DNA from: Actinocorallia aurantiaca | Lineage (GTDB): Bacteria > Actinomycetota > Actinomycetes > Streptosporangiales > Streptosporangiaceae | DNA: 64,000 nt | NCBI RefSeq assembly: GCF_039533685.1 | Contig: NZ_BAAATZ010000006.1 | Span: 496,001 to 560,000, forward strand | Reading direction: 5' to 3' | Shown here: piece after piece, positions 53,987-64,000 of the stretch | How the letters are laid out: each line of letters starts with the position of its first letter | Position numbering within the stretch: position 1 is the first letter of the stretch | Program-made: the position numbers and the translations under genes | The notes under the pieces: model-generated | The model's database searches: none | What the model was told of the DNA's origin: nothing | Seen by the model: only the letters and a program-made list of their open reading frames with translations

Positions 53987-55171
53987 ATGCGGGATCGGCA
54001 GGCCAGACTCGCCACCTACGCGGCCTTCGCAATCCAGGGTCTGTCCTTCGCCTCGCTCGTCACCCGCGTCCCCCACATCCAGGACGTGCACGGTCTCAGC
54101 GACGCCGACCTGGCGATAGTGCTGCTGCTCGTCCCGGTCATCGCGGGCGTGGGCAGCTTCCTGTCCGGCCTCGCCTTCCAGCGCTTCGGCAGCGCCCCCG
54201 TGCTGCGGATCGGGCAGCCCGCCGTCGCCCTGTCCATCGCCCTCATCGGCCTGACCGGCGGCGAGCTCCTCCCCCTGTACCTGTACGTCGCGCTGTTCGG
54301 CCTGGCCGTCGGCGCGGTCGACGCCTCGATGAACGCCCAGGCCGTCGCCGTCGAACGCCGCGAGGGCAAGAGCGTCATCTCCGGCTTCTACGCGGTGTGG
54401 AGCGCCGCCGGCATCCTCGGCGGGCTGTGGGCGTCCCTGGCGGGCCGCCTCGAGCTGTCGCTGTACGCCGGGTTCGTCGTTCCCGCGCTCCTGGGCCTCG
54501 GAGGCTCCCTCGTCCTCGGGTCGTTCCTCTACAAGAGGCACGAGGAGGGCTCCGGGCCGTCCGCCGAGGAGCTCAAGGCCGCGGGCAGGCTCGTCCCGTG
54601 GAAGCCGGTCGCCCTGGTCGGCGTCGCGATGGCCTGCTTCTACATCGCGGACGCGGCCATCTCCAACTACAGCGCCAAGTACCTCCAGGACGAGCTGGGC
54701 TCCTCCGCCACGGTGGCCCCCCTGGCCTACGTCGCCTACCAGGTCGCCATGGTCCTCAGCCGGGGCGTGGCCGACTTCGGCGTCCGGCGGTGGGGCCCGG
54801 TGAGCATCGTCCGCGCCGGGGCCGTGGTGGGCTTCGCGGGCATGGCCGGGGTCGTCGCCGCGCCCAACGCGGGCCTGGCCATCGCCGCCGTCACCGTCAT
54901 GGGCCTGGGCGTCTGCGTCGTGGCGCCCATCGCCTTCGCCGCCGCGGACCGGGTGGACTCCACCGGCCTGGGCATCGCGGTCTCCCGCGTCAACCTCTTC
55001 AACTACGTGGGATTCGTGCTCGGCGCCGCCATCATCGGCGCCTTCGCGCCCGCCGAGGGGGAGAGCGACCTGCGGACGGCCTTCATGATCCCGACCGTGC
55101 TCATCCTCGTCATCTTCGCGCTCGCCCCCTCGTTCGCGCCCAAGCGGATCACGAGCCCGGCAGCCGCCTGA
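53987..55171 (+). CDS. Major facilitator superfamily transporter
   Basis: Transporter of 394 aa with 12 predicted helices. Family marks include FYAVWSAAGILGGLW in the fifth segment and YQVAMVLSRGVADFGVRRWG after the seventh, where the loop 2-3-like GxADxxGRR motif sits. The short sugar-like fold resembles YbjJ-type MFS proteins; substrate is unknown. ATG 53987 follows GGGAG; a GTG 30 nt upstream is less likely. It overlaps the convergent MocR gene by 23 nt. Confidence 0.88.
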   Translation: MRDRQARLATYAAFAIQGLSFASLVTRVPHIQDVHGLSDADLAIVLLLVPVIAGVGSFLSGLAFQRFGSAPVLRIGQPAVALSIALIGLTGGELLPLYLYVALFGLAVGAVDASMNAQAVAVERREGKSVISGFYAVWSAAGILGGLWASLAGRLELSLYAGFVVPALLGLGGSLVLGSFLYKRHEEGSGPSAEELKAAGRLVPWKPVALVGVAMACFYIADAAISNYSAKYLQDELGSSATVAPLAYVAYQVAMVLSRGVADFGVRRWGPVSIVRAGAVVGFAGMAGVVAAPNAGLAIAAVTVMGLGVCVVAPIAFAAADRVDSTGLGIAVSRVNLFNYVGFVLGAAIIGAFAPAEGESDLRTAFMIPTVLILVIFALAPSFAPKRITSPAAA

Positions 55172-56492
55172 CCGCCTCGGCCAGCCGGGCCACGGCCTCG
55201 GCCAGGCGCTGCTCGTTGAGTCCCGCGTAGCCGACGACCAGGCCGTCCCGTCCCGAGGTGTGCACGAGCACGCCCCTCTCGGCGGCGGCCTCGGCCAGGC
55301 CCCGGACCGGGCGGGGCAGGCGCAGGTACAGGTGCAGGCCCGCGGAGATCCCGTGGATCCCGGCCTCCGGCAGGTGCTCGGCCAGCGCCGCGACCAGCGC
55401 GTCCCGGCGTGCCCGGTACACCCGGCGCATGCGGCGCAGCTGCCGGTCGTAGCCGCCGGACGCCAGGAAGCGGGCCAGGGCGTGCTGCTCGACCGCCGGG
55501 GAGCCCAGGTCGGTGTCGGCGCGGTGGCGGGCGACCCGCACGGCGAGCGCGGGCGGGGCGACCAGCCAGCCGAGCCGCAGCCCCGGGGCCAGGGCCTTGC
55601 TCACCGAGCCGAGCAGGACCGTCCGGTCCGGGGCCAGCCCCTGCAGGCAGCCCACCGGGTCCCGGTCGTAGCGGAACTCCGCGTCGTAGTCGTCCTCCAG
55701 CAGCAGGCCGCCGGTGGCCTCGGCCCAGGCGACGAGCGAGGCCCTGCGGCGGGACGACAGCACGACCCCGGTCGGGAACTGGTGGGCCGGGGTGAGCAGC
55801 ACGGCCTTCGCCCCGGACCGCGCCAGCGCGTCGACGTCCATGCCCTCCTCGTCCACGGGCACCCTGAGCAGCGGCACCCCCGTCGCCTCGAGCAGGGACA
55901 TCTGCCGTTCGGAGAGGGGGTCCTCCAGCGCGAGCGACACCCCCGCCAGCCGGACCACCGACGACAGCCCGTGCGCGACCCCGCCGGTGACCACGACCTG
56001 GTCCGGGGTCGCGACGGCGGCGCGCACCCGGCCCAGGTAGCCGGCGAGCTCCTCGCGCAGCGCGGGCACCCCCGCGGGATCCGGGTAGGCGAAGTCCGCG
56101 TGCTCCATGCCGTCCAGTGCCTGTTTGAGCGCCGCCGCCCACTGCGTGCGGGGAAAGGCCGACAGGTCGGGTGTGCCCGGGCGCAGGTCGTACTCGGCCG
56201 ACGGCTCCGCCCGCCGGGACCGGGGCACGGCGGGCCCGGCGGACGCGGGCAGCCGCGCGACCCGGGTGCCGTCGCCGGAGCGGGAGGCGAGCAGGCCCTC
56301 GGCCGTCAGCTGCTCGTAGGCGGCGACCACCACGCCCCGGGAGACGTCCAGGTCCCGGGAGAGCGCGCGGGTGGCGGGGAGGCGGGTGGCGGGCGGCAGC
56401 CGTCCGCTCCGCACGGCCTCGCGCAGCCGGGCGGCAAGCTGGACGGCCAGCCTCCCGGCCGAACGGTCCAGGTCGAGGTGGAGGTCGGACAT
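55149..56492 (-). CDS. MocR/PdxR-type GntR-aminotransferase regulator
   Basis: Chimeric regulator of 447 aa. Residues about 5-75 form a GntR winged helix (AVQLAARLREAVRSGRLPPA, LPATRALSRDLDVSRGVVVAAYEQL). The rest is an aminotransferase-like domain that binds pyridoxal phosphate; the Schiff-base Lys lies in LLGSVSKALAPGLRLGW. Such regulators respond to PLP or amino compounds and usually control an adjacent divergent gene, here the EamA transporter. ATG 56492 follows AAGGA by seven nt. Confidence 0.92.
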   Translation of the reverse strand: MSDLHLDLDRSAGRLAVQLAARLREAVRSGRLPPATRLPATRALSRDLDVSRGVVVAAYEQLTAEGLLASRSGDGTRVARLPASAGPAVPRSRRAEPSAEYDLRPGTPDLSAFPRTQWAAALKQALDGMEHADFAYPDPAGVPALREELAGYLGRVRAAVATPDQVVVTGGVAHGLSSVVRLAGVSLALEDPLSERQMSLLEATGVPLLRVPVDEEGMDVDALARSGAKAVLLTPAHQFPTGVVLSSRRRASLVAWAEATGGLLLEDDYDAEFRYDRDPVGCLQGLAPDRTVLLGSVSKALAPGLRLGWLVAPPALAVRVARHRADTDLGSPAVEQHALARFLASGGYDRQLRRMRRVYRARRDALVAALAEHLPEAGIHGISAGLHLYLRLPRPVRGLAEAAAERGVLVHTSGRDGLVVGYAGLNEQRLAEAVARLAEAVRRLPGS

Positions 56493-56561
56493 CAATGGTC
56501 CTTTTTTTCTTCGTCTGAATGGATCTGTTTCGCAGACCAATGGGTTTCTACCTTCTCATCC
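56493..56561. promoter_or_regulatory. Divergent MocR/EamA control region
   Basis: Sixty-nine bp between two divergent starts. CAATGGTCC (56493-56501) and GACCAATGG (56535-56543) are near-inverted elements and AATGGATCTG lies between, so this is the likely MocR binding region. TACCTT (56549-56554) lies 7 nt before the EamA ATG and fits a leaderless promoter. Confidence 0.5.
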
Positions 56562-57521
56562 ATGGACCTGGCGACGAAGCCCGCGAGAACCGCGGGCACG
56601 ACAGAAGCGGACACGACCGGCGCGGCCGGCCCCGGAAGCCTCCGGGGCACGGCCGGAGCGGCCGTCTCGATGACCCTCATCGGCACCCTCATGGCGGTGT
56701 CCGCGGTGATCGGGGACTATCCGGTGTTCACCGGGCAGGCGCTCCGCTACGGGCTGGCCGCGCTGATCCTGCTCCCGCTCGTCCTGCGCTCCCCGGTGCG
56801 GCCGCGGGGCCTCCGCGAGTGGTCCCTGCTGACCGCCCTCGCCGCCACCGGGCTCGCGGGCTTCAACTACTGCCTGGTCGAGGCGTCCCGCTCGGCGGAT
56901 CCGGCCACCGTGGGCGCCGTCGTCGGCGCCACTCCCGCGGTCATGGCGATCGTGGCGCCCCTGGCCGCACGGCGGCGCCCGTCCGGACGGATCCTCGCCG
57001 CCGGCCTCGTGGTGGCGGCCGGGGCCGTGCTGGCCAACGGGCCGGGCGGCGACGGCGATCTCAGGGGGACGCTGTTCTCCCTCGGCGCGCTGGCCGGGGA
57101 GGTCCTCTTCACCCTGCTGGCGGTGCCTCTGCTGCCGAGGCTCGGCCCGCTGCGGGTCTCGGCCTACAGCGTCGCCCTCGCCGTACCGCTCCTGGCGGCG
57201 GCCGGCCTGGTCGCGGGCGAGCGCCCCCGCCTCCCCTCCCCCGCGGAGGGGGCGGGCTTCCTCTACCTCGGCGTGGTCATCACCGCGCTGGCCTTCCTCG
57301 TGTGGTTCGACGCCCTGGGCAGGCTCGGCCCCGACCGGGCCGTGCTGTTCGCCGGGCTCGTCCCGGTCTCGGCGGCCGGAACGGGCCTGCTGCTCGGGCT
57401 CGGCACGCCCTCTCCCCTCCAGCTCGCCGGGTGCCTGCTGGTGGCGTTGGGCCTGACCTGTGGCGTAAAGCTCCGGGAGCGAAGGTCTACCCTGGGGGCG
57501 GCCCGAAGCCGGGTTCTCTGA
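56562..57521 (+). CDS. EamA/DMT-family transporter
   Basis: Permease of 319 aa with ten predicted helices in two EamA repeats (about 35-160 and 175-310; e.g. FNYCLVEASRSADPATVGAVVGATPAVMAI and FLYLGVVITALAFLVWFDALGRLGPDRAVLFAGLVPVSA). DMT family members export amino acids or metabolites. The divergent MocR regulator suggests that the substrate is a PLP-linked amine or amino acid. The N-terminal ~30 residues are polar. Confidence 0.9.
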   Translation: MDLATKPARTAGTTEADTTGAAGPGSLRGTAGAAVSMTLIGTLMAVSAVIGDYPVFTGQALRYGLAALILLPLVLRSPVRPRGLREWSLLTALAATGLAGFNYCLVEASRSADPATVGAVVGATPAVMAIVAPLAARRRPSGRILAAGLVVAAGAVLANGPGGDGDLRGTLFSLGALAGEVLFTLLAVPLLPRLGPLRVSAYSVALAVPLLAAAGLVAGERPRLPSPAEGAGFLYLGVVITALAFLVWFDALGRLGPDRAVLFAGLVPVSAAGTGLLLGLGTPSPLQLAGCLLVALGLTCGVKLRERRSTLGAARSRVL

Positions 57522-57545
57522 AATTTTCACAGTGCGAGGGATGGA

Positions 57546-59198
<1,653 letters not shown>

Positions 59199-59230
59199 GG
59201 CCTCGGCGCCGCGGTTCACCGGACGCGGAA

Positions 59231-59256
59231 GTGGGGCGGGCGTTGGCCCGCTCCAC
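59231..59256 (+). terminator. Hairpin after class I fumarase
   Basis: GTGGGGCGGGC and GCCCGCTCCAC pair with one mismatch around a GTTG loop, about 30 nt after the stop codon. Confidence 0.5.
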
Positions 59257-59349
59257 TCACCGCGACCGGCTCCGTGTTTGGCGGCGAGTGAGCAAGAAAG
59301 CGTTATATCTAGACATTGCATCCGGTGTCTGACAAGCCTCTTGCTCCTG

Positions 59350-59355
59350 TATCTT
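59350..59355 (+). promoter_or_regulatory. Leaderless-type -10 element (TATCTT) of the kinase
   Basis: The hexamer lies 7 nt before the ATG of the Ser/Thr kinase gene; CTGACA lies 15 nt upstream of it as a possible -35. Confidence 0.5.
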
Positions 59356-59362
59356 TGCCCGC

Positions 59363-60688
59363 ATGACTCAGACGGAGCACTTCGTTCTGGCGAAGCGTTA
59401 CCGCCTGCTCCATGCACTCGGACACGGGGCGATGGGCACGGTGTGGCGCGCCCACGACGAGCTGCTGGAACGCGATGTCGCGATCAAGGAGATCCGGTTC
59501 CCCGCGGAGCTGGACGAGAACGACCGCGTCGTGTTCTACCGACGCACTCTGCGCGAGGCCCGCGCCCCCGCCCGGGTCCGGCACAAGTCGATCATCGAGG
59601 TCTACGACGTCGTCCAGGAGCACGCGCGGCCCTGGATCGTCATGGAGCTCATCGAGGCGCCGACCCTCGAGCAGCACATCAAGGAGCACGGGCCGCTGCG
59701 CCCCGACGAGGCCGCCGCCCTCGGACGCCAGCTGGTCGACGCCCTCGACGAGGCCCACGCGGCGGGCGTCCTGCACCGCGACATCAAGCCGAGCAACGTG
59801 CTGCTGGCCCCCGGGCGGGTCGTGCTGACCGACTTCGGGCTCGCCGTCACCAACGGCTCGTCCACCATCACCAAGGTCGGCACCTTCGTGGGCTCGCCCG
59901 CCTACGTCGCGCCCGAGGTGGCGCGCGGGGAGAAGGCGACCCCCGAGTCCGACCTGTGGTCGCTCGGAGCGACGCTCTACTGCGCGGTCGAGGGGCGTCC
60001 CCCGTTCGACCACGAGAACGTCATGGCGACGCTGTCGGCCGTCCTCACCGAGGACCCGGCGGCCTCCCAGCGCGCCGGAGACCTCGGCCCGATCATCAAC
60101 GGTCTGCTGCAGCGCAACCCCAAGCGGCGGCTCAGCCACTCCCGGCTGGCCGAGCGCCTGGAGCGCGCCGCGACGCCCAAGCGCAGCGCGTCGGCCAGCA
60201 TCCCGCCGGAGGGCGCGGGCTCGATGTCCTACTCGGGGCTGCCGAGCCGGCGCAGCGGCGCGCACCGGGCCAAGCAGGGCTCGGGCGGCAGGGTGCCCTC
60301 GTACCTGCTGTTCGGGCTTCCGACCGCCGGGATCGTCGTGCTGGCCATCGCGCTGTTCGCGCTGCTCGGCGACGGCGGGTCGGAGGAGACGCCCGCCACC
60401 GCCGCCCCCACGTCCGAGGCGTCCACCCCGCTCAGCGCGGACGCCGACGTGGTGGTGATCAAGGCGCAGGGCGGCCGGTGCAAGCTCACCACGGTGGTCG
60501 GGCGCGAGGGCGGCGCGGCCGGCGTGGTCAACAACGTGACCATGAGCGACGGCCAGAGCGCCCGGTACAACTCCGTCCCGATGGACCTGACGGTCAGCGA
60601 CGGCCAGGTCTGCCAGGTGACGATCAACGGTGAGCTCCAGCCGTCCGAGGCCGGCGAGCAGACCTACCGCGACATCGAGCGCGAGTGA
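59363..60688 (+). CDS. Membrane-anchored Ser/Thr protein kinase
   Basis: Hanks-type kinase of 441 aa. The domain is complete: glycine loop GHGAMG (20-25), Lys42, HRD Asp140, DFG Asp157, and an activation loop with Thr-rich TITKVGTFVGSPAYVAPE. A juxtamembrane linker (271-311) precedes one membrane helix (about 312-335). The outer ~100 residues are a small beta-rich domain with two Cys (GGRCKLTTVV, GQVCQVTI) that may form a disulfide. No PASTA repeats are present. It sits between two fumarase genes on the same strand. Confidence 0.92.
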   Translation: MTQTEHFVLAKRYRLLHALGHGAMGTVWRAHDELLERDVAIKEIRFPAELDENDRVVFYRRTLREARAPARVRHKSIIEVYDVVQEHARPWIVMELIEAPTLEQHIKEHGPLRPDEAAALGRQLVDALDEAHAAGVLHRDIKPSNVLLAPGRVVLTDFGLAVTNGSSTITKVGTFVGSPAYVAPEVARGEKATPESDLWSLGATLYCAVEGRPPFDHENVMATLSAVLTEDPAASQRAGDLGPIINGLLQRNPKRRLSHSRLAERLERAATPKRSASASIPPEGAGSMSYSGLPSRRSGAHRAKQGSGGRVPSYLLFGLPTAGIVVLAIALFALLGDGGSEETPATAAPTSEASTPLSADADVVVIKAQGGRCKLTTVVGREGGAAGVVNNVTMSDGQSARYNSVPMDLTVSDGQVCQVTINGELQPSEAGEQTYRDIERE

Positions 60689-60739
60689 CCGGCAGAACAC
60701 CCCTGCCTTCGTCGAATAAGGAATAAACCGCCCTGCCCG

Positions 60740-60749
60740 GGACATGTCC
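60740..60749. promoter_or_regulatory. Palindrome GGACATGTCC upstream of fumC
   Basis: A perfect 10-bp palindrome ending 5 nt before the fumC ATG. It could be an operator, but it is short and may be chance. Confidence 0.25.
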
Positions 60750-60754
60750 TGAAC

Positions 60755-62191
60755 ATGGATGACTCTCGGGCAGGCGGCTTCCGTGTCGAACACGACTCCA
60801 TGGGCGAGGTCCGGGTACCGGCCGAGGCCAGGTGGCGGGCCCAGACCCAGCGGGCCGTGGAGAACTTCCCCATCTCCGGCCAGCGGCTCTCCCGCGCCCA
60901 CATCCGGGCGCTGGCGCTGATCAAGTCGGCCGCGGCGGCGGTCAACGCCGAACTGGGCGTGCTGGAACCCGACCTGGCCGACGCCATCGCCTGGGCCGCC
61001 GGACGGGTCGCCGACGGCGAGTGGGACGAGCACTTCCCCGTCGACGTCTTCCAGACGGGCTCGGGCACCTCCTCGAACATGAACGCCAACGAAGTGATCG
61101 CCACCCTGGCCGAGGAGAGGCTGGGCCGCCCGGTCCACCCCAACGACCACGTGAACGCCTCCCAGTCGTCCAACGACGTCTTCCCCTCCTCCATCCACCT
61201 GGCCGCCACCGAGGCCGTGGTGACCTCGCTGATCCCGTCGCTGGCGCACCTGGCCGTCGCGCTGGAGCGCAAGTCCGAGGAGTTCGCCACGGTGGTGAAG
61301 GCGGGCCGCACGCACCTCATGGACGCCACCCCGGTGACCCTCGGGCAGGAGTTCGGCGGGTACGCCGCGCAGGTCCGGTACGGGATCGAGCGGCTGGAGG
61401 CGGTGCTGCCCCGGCTCGGTGAACTGGCCTTGGGCGGAACGGCGGTGGGCACCGGGGTGAACACCCCGCCCGGCTTCGGGGGGCGGGTCTCGGCGCTGCT
61501 GGCCGAGCGTACGGGGCTGCCGGTGCGCGAGGCCAGGAACCACTTCGAGGCGCAGAGCGCCCAGGACTCCCTGGTGGAGACGAGCGGGGCGCTGCGCACC
61601 GTCGCGGTCGGCCTGAACAAGATCGCCAACGATCTGCGCTGGATGGGGTCGGGGCCCCGGGCCGGCCTGGCCGAGCTGCGGCTGCCGGACCTGCAGCCGG
61701 GTTCGTCCATCATGCCGGGCAAGGTGAACCCGGTGCTGCCCGAGGCGGTCGCCATGGTCGCCGCCCAGGTGGTGGGCAACGACGCGGCGATCGCGTTCGG
61801 CGGGGCGTCCGGCTCGTTCGAGCTGAACGTCCAGCTGCCGATGCTCGCCCGCAACCTGCTGGAGTCCGTCTCACTGCTGTCCAACGTCACCCGCCTGCTC
61901 GCCGACCGCTGCGTCGACGGGCTGGAGGCGGACGTCGAGCGCTGCCTCGAGTACGCCGAGGGCTCCCCGTCCATCGTCACGCCGCTCAACCGGCACGTGG
62001 GTTACGAGGAGGCCGCCGTCATCGCCAAGCAGGCTCTGGCGCAGCGCCGGACGATCCGCGACGTCGTCCTGGAGCGCGGCCATGTGGAGAGCGGCGCCCT
62101 GTCCCTGGAGGAACTGGACGCCGCTCTCGACGTGCTGCGGATGACCGGCCACCGGAAGGCCGAGACGCCTCTGGACGGGGCCGGAGGCTAG
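60755..62191 (+). CDS. fumC: Class II fumarate hydratase
   Basis: Cluster-free, oxygen-tolerant fumarase of 478 aa in the aspartase/fumarase superfamily. Signature loops are present: VFQTGSGTSSNMNANEV, VNASQSSNDVFPSS, GRTHLMDATPVTLGQEFGGY, NHFEAQSAQDS and the catalytic SSIMPGKVNPVLPEA. It performs the same reaction as the class I enzyme upstream and would serve under oxidative or iron-limited conditions. ATG 60755 lies 66 nt after the kinase stop; no Shine-Dalgarno sequence is evident. Confidence 0.95.
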   Translation: MDDSRAGGFRVEHDSMGEVRVPAEARWRAQTQRAVENFPISGQRLSRAHIRALALIKSAAAAVNAELGVLEPDLADAIAWAAGRVADGEWDEHFPVDVFQTGSGTSSNMNANEVIATLAEERLGRPVHPNDHVNASQSSNDVFPSSIHLAATEAVVTSLIPSLAHLAVALERKSEEFATVVKAGRTHLMDATPVTLGQEFGGYAAQVRYGIERLEAVLPRLGELALGGTAVGTGVNTPPGFGGRVSALLAERTGLPVREARNHFEAQSAQDSLVETSGALRTVAVGLNKIANDLRWMGSGPRAGLAELRLPDLQPGSSIMPGKVNPVLPEAVAMVAAQVVGNDAAIAFGGASGSFELNVQLPMLARNLLESVSLLSNVTRLLADRCVDGLEADVERCLEYAEGSPSIVTPLNRHVGYEEAAVIAKQALAQRRTIRDVVLERGHVESGALSLEELDAALDVLRMTGHRKAETPLDGAGG

Positions 62192-62200
62192 GAAGCCGGG

Positions 62201-62881
62201 TCAGTACCAGCCGGAGGCCCCGAAGTGCGCCCAGGCCCCGCAGGGAGTCCCGTAGCGCCCCTTGATGTAGCGCAGGCCCCACTTGATCTGGGTCTCGGGG
62301 TTGGTGCGCCAGTCCGCGGAGATCCCGCCCATCTTCGAGCCGGGCAGGGCCTGCGGGATTCCGTGCGCCCCGGAGCTGGGATTGCGGGCCAGGTGGTTCC
62401 AGCCGCTCTCCCTGGACCACAGCCGCTCCAGGCACCGCCACTGCCGGCGGCCGTCCCAGCCGAAGTCGGCGGCGAGGTCCAGGCCGATCTGCTTGTTGCG
62501 CTCGACCCGGGACGCGGACCTGAGCTTCCGGCTCTGCCGGGACAGCTTCACCGACTTCACCGCTTTCACCGCTTTCACCGACTCAACGGTCTTCACGGCC
62601 TTCTTCAGCGTCCGAAGCTTCTGTACCTTCTGGATCACCTGGGCCTCCGGGGCCTTCCCCGGCCGGGCGAGCCGGTGGACCTCCGCCGTGCGCCCCACCC
62701 GGTGGACCCGGTGGATCCGGTGGATCTGGGGCACCGTGCCTGCCGCGGCGTCGAGCCCGGACGGCCGGCTCACGGCGTCCGACTCCGCCGCGGCGGGGGC
62801 GGACCACAGCCCGGTCGCGGCCAGGGCGGCGACGGCCGCGACCGGCAGGCGGCTGATCCAAGACGGGCATGTTCCGATCAA
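62201..62881 (-). CDS. Secreted APF/transglycosylase-like protein, copy 1
   Basis: Exported protein of 226 aa. TTG 62881 follows GAAGGA and starts a signal peptide (SRLPVAAVAALAATGLWSAP), probably cut after AAAES. A basic middle region has short repeats (IHRIHRVHRV, VKAVKAVKSVK). The C-terminal ~95 residues are the aggregation-promoting-factor/transglycosylase-like domain (LWSRESGWNHLARNPSSGAH, GIPQALPGSKM, TQIKWGLRYIKGRYGTPCGA), which probably binds or cleaves peptidoglycan. It is paralogous to the gene at 63191-63733. Confidence 0.82.
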   Translation of the reverse strand: MIGTCPSWISRLPVAAVAALAATGLWSAPAAAESDAVSRPSGLDAAAGTVPQIHRIHRVHRVGRTAEVHRLARPGKAPEAQVIQKVQKLRTLKKAVKTVESVKAVKAVKSVKLSRQSRKLRSASRVERNKQIGLDLAADFGWDGRRQWRCLERLWSRESGWNHLARNPSSGAHGIPQALPGSKMGGISADWRTNPETQIKWGLRYIKGRYGTPCGAWAHFGASGWY

Positions 62882-63190
62882 GATGCTTCCTTCGTCGATC
62901 GCGGCACCGACCGTGCCGCAGGCGGTTCCGCCCCGTAGGCGTGACCCGCGCGGCGGGATGCCGCGCGGGTGGCCGGACGCCTGCTCCTGGAAGAGGCCCG
63001 CGCGGACGCGGGTCTCCGGGGCTCTGGTGGGGCGCGGGATCTTCCGCGTCCCACTCACCATGCGAGGTGACACGGCAGGTACCGTCACCGCGAAACCAGC
63101 GGATCGATCATGGAAACCACTCATCGGAACCGGGATTTGCCCGTGTCCCGGGCACGTCCTGACCGGACGGCCGCGGCCTTGACCGCGGGA
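62882..63190. other. 309-bp upstream region of the first APF-like gene
   Basis: Open frames here are not convincing genes. A perfect 11-bp hairpin, ACCCGCGCGGC with its complement (62944-62970), lies in the presumed 5' leader. No riboswitch consensus could be recognised. CCGCGG repeats at 63168-63187 may end the second APF gene's transcript. Confidence 0.45.
62944..62970 (-). promoter_or_regulatory. Leader hairpin of the first APF-like gene
   Basis: A perfect 11-bp stem with a 5-nt loop, 63 nt upstream of the start. It could control transcription or translation; no known class fits. Confidence 0.4.
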
Positions 63191-63733
63191 TCAGTACCAG
63201 TTGCGGGAAAGGAAGTGCGCCCAGGCCCCGCAAGGCGTCCCGTAACGTCCCTTGATGTAGCGCAGACCCCATTTGATCTGGGTCTTCGGATTAGTCCGCC
63301 AATCACTGCCCGCGGAACTCATCTTCGACGCGGGCAGCGCCTGCGGAATCCCCCCGGCCCCCGAGGAGGAGTTGTAGGCCCGGTGGTTCCAGTTGCTCTC
63401 CTTGGTCCACAGCTTCGCCAGGCACCGGTACTGCCGGTCGGACATGCCCCTCTTTTTGAGCATCTTCCGGGCGATGGCCTTGTTGCGCTGCTTGGCGGAG
63501 AGCCTCTTCTTCTGGACCGTCTTCGTGCTCACCGTCTGTACCGAGGCGGTCGAGACCCTCGACGCGCTGTCCGCCGTTTCGGTCCCAGCGTGGGCGGTAG
63601 TGCCCGTCACCGCCGATGCGAGACCGAAAGTCAGACCCGTCACCGTTGTAACGAGTGCCGTGCGCATTCCGATAGATGAAGTAGATCGCTTAGGCCGGTT
63701 TTGGGGGGCCTGGGGGGAGATGTGCTCGAACAT
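63191..63733 (-). CDS. Secreted APF/transglycosylase-like protein, copy 2
   Basis: Exported protein of 180 aa. ATG 63733 (MFEHISPQAPQ) follows AAAGGA. A signal peptide spans about 23-50 (MRTALVTTVTGLTFGLASAV), preceded by a polar extension. The C-terminal domain (LWTKESNWNHRAYNSSSGAG, GIPQALPASKM, TQIKWGLRYIKGRYGTPCGA) matches copy 1 almost residue for residue over the last 35 positions, whereas the middle (VQKKRLSAKQRNKAIARKML) has diverged. It probably acts on peptidoglycan during growth or germination. Confidence 0.85.
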   Translation of the reverse strand: MFEHISPQAPQNRPKRSTSSIGMRTALVTTVTGLTFGLASAVTGTTAHAGTETADSASRVSTASVQTVSTKTVQKKRLSAKQRNKAIARKMLKKRGMSDRQYRCLAKLWTKESNWNHRAYNSSSGAGGIPQALPASKMSSAGSDWRTNPKTQIKWGLRYIKGRYGTPCGAWAHFLSRNWY

Positions 63734-64000
63734 GGGGGATCCTTTCTCCGGCCGGACGCCGATCACGTCTCGGACAGGGGCACCCCGGGCAGAGCCGTCG
63801 CGAAAGGGCGACGATCGGGCTCCGGGAGGAGAGCGCGCGAAGGCGCGCGGGCGCGGGCGGACTGCCCGCTCATCCGGGGTGGACGCGGCGAGGGAGGCGA
63901 GGGCCTCTCGGGACTGCTCACCGCTTATGGGGTTGTGAGCCCGCTCCGGTGCGGGCGAAACGTGCCGCCTTGGGGGGACGGCGGAGGCGACACCTGCGTC
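63734..64000. other. Right-edge region upstream of the second APF-like gene
   Basis: GC-rich leader and promoter region with several possible stems (for example GCGCGCGAAGGCGCGC near 63828-63843). I see no gene and no recognisable c-di-AMP riboswitch core. Confidence 0.4.

Noticed and set aside
62882..64000. c-di-AMP (ydaO-type) riboswitch upstream of the APF-like genes
   Set aside because: Related actinobacterial wall genes use it, but I could not find its conserved core in either leader.

Overview
The window is about 64 kb of very GC-rich DNA with GTG/TTG starts, strongly biased third positions and many leaderless-type promoters. Gene content (TcpC/TcpE-type secretion genes, DUF4245, DUF6542, an APF/transglycosylase-type secreted pair, class II GlpX, membrane Ser/Thr kinases, an ECF41 sigma factor, Rox) points to a filamentous actinobacterium, most likely Streptosporangiales (Thermomonosporaceae or Actinomadura-like). 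That placement is inferred from content, not from a search. Two runs of N (22927-22935 and 36339-36351) are assembly gaps beside or inside repeats.

Layout. 0.2-12.1 kb: a divergent XRE-cupin regulator/BenE transporter pair with two clear operators; a polymorphic-toxin cassette (Flp-pilin-like N-terminus, Hint domain, C-terminal toxin, then a likely immunity gene); an AlkD-type repair protein; a secreted propeller-like protein; VanZ; a two-component system; an ECF41 sigma factor with its AhpD/CMD partner; an OmpA-like lipoprotein. 12.2-16.1 kb: a rifamycin monooxygenase (rox) with a possible leader peptide, a kinase remnant, a PPP-type phosphatase and a quinone oxidoreductase behind a MerR/SoxR-type promoter.

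16.2-22.9 kb: a tightly packed five-gene module encoding a membrane Ser/Thr kinase, a coiled-coil protein, a Clp-like AAA+ ATPase, an NrdG/PflA-like radical SAM protein and a zinc-ribbon/low-complexity/FHA protein. Four starts overlap or nearly touch the previous gene. I know of no described function for this set, and it is my leading candidate for an undescribed system.

23.0-27.1 kb: Uma2, TypA/BipA, a NUDIX hydrolase and a SEC-C protein. 27.4-38.7 kb: a seven-gene minus-strand operon for a Gram-positive (FA-type) type IV secretion machine: TcpC, a TcpD-like protein, a TcpE-MinD-like fusion, VirB4, VirB6, an NTF2/VirB8-like accessory protein and a bifunctional SLT-NlpC/P60 hydrolase. No relaxase, FtsK-type coupling ATPase, integrase or oriT was seen, so it may be a stand-alone export machine.

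39.1-62.2 kb: a small secreted/membrane protein, a Phd/RelE toxin-antitoxin pair, and a conserved actinobacterial housekeeping block (ychF, esterase, rmuC, DUF6542, ispH, glpX, TetR-DUF4245, xseB, xseA, MFS, MocR/EamA, class I fumarase, Ser/Thr kinase, fumC). A TnpB-like element lies immediately upstream of ychF, its ORF running in frame into ychF with no stop. The right end has two tandem secreted transglycosylase-like proteins. A roughly 70-bp intergenic REP-like repeat occurs three times (27.1 kb and twice at 52.6 kb).
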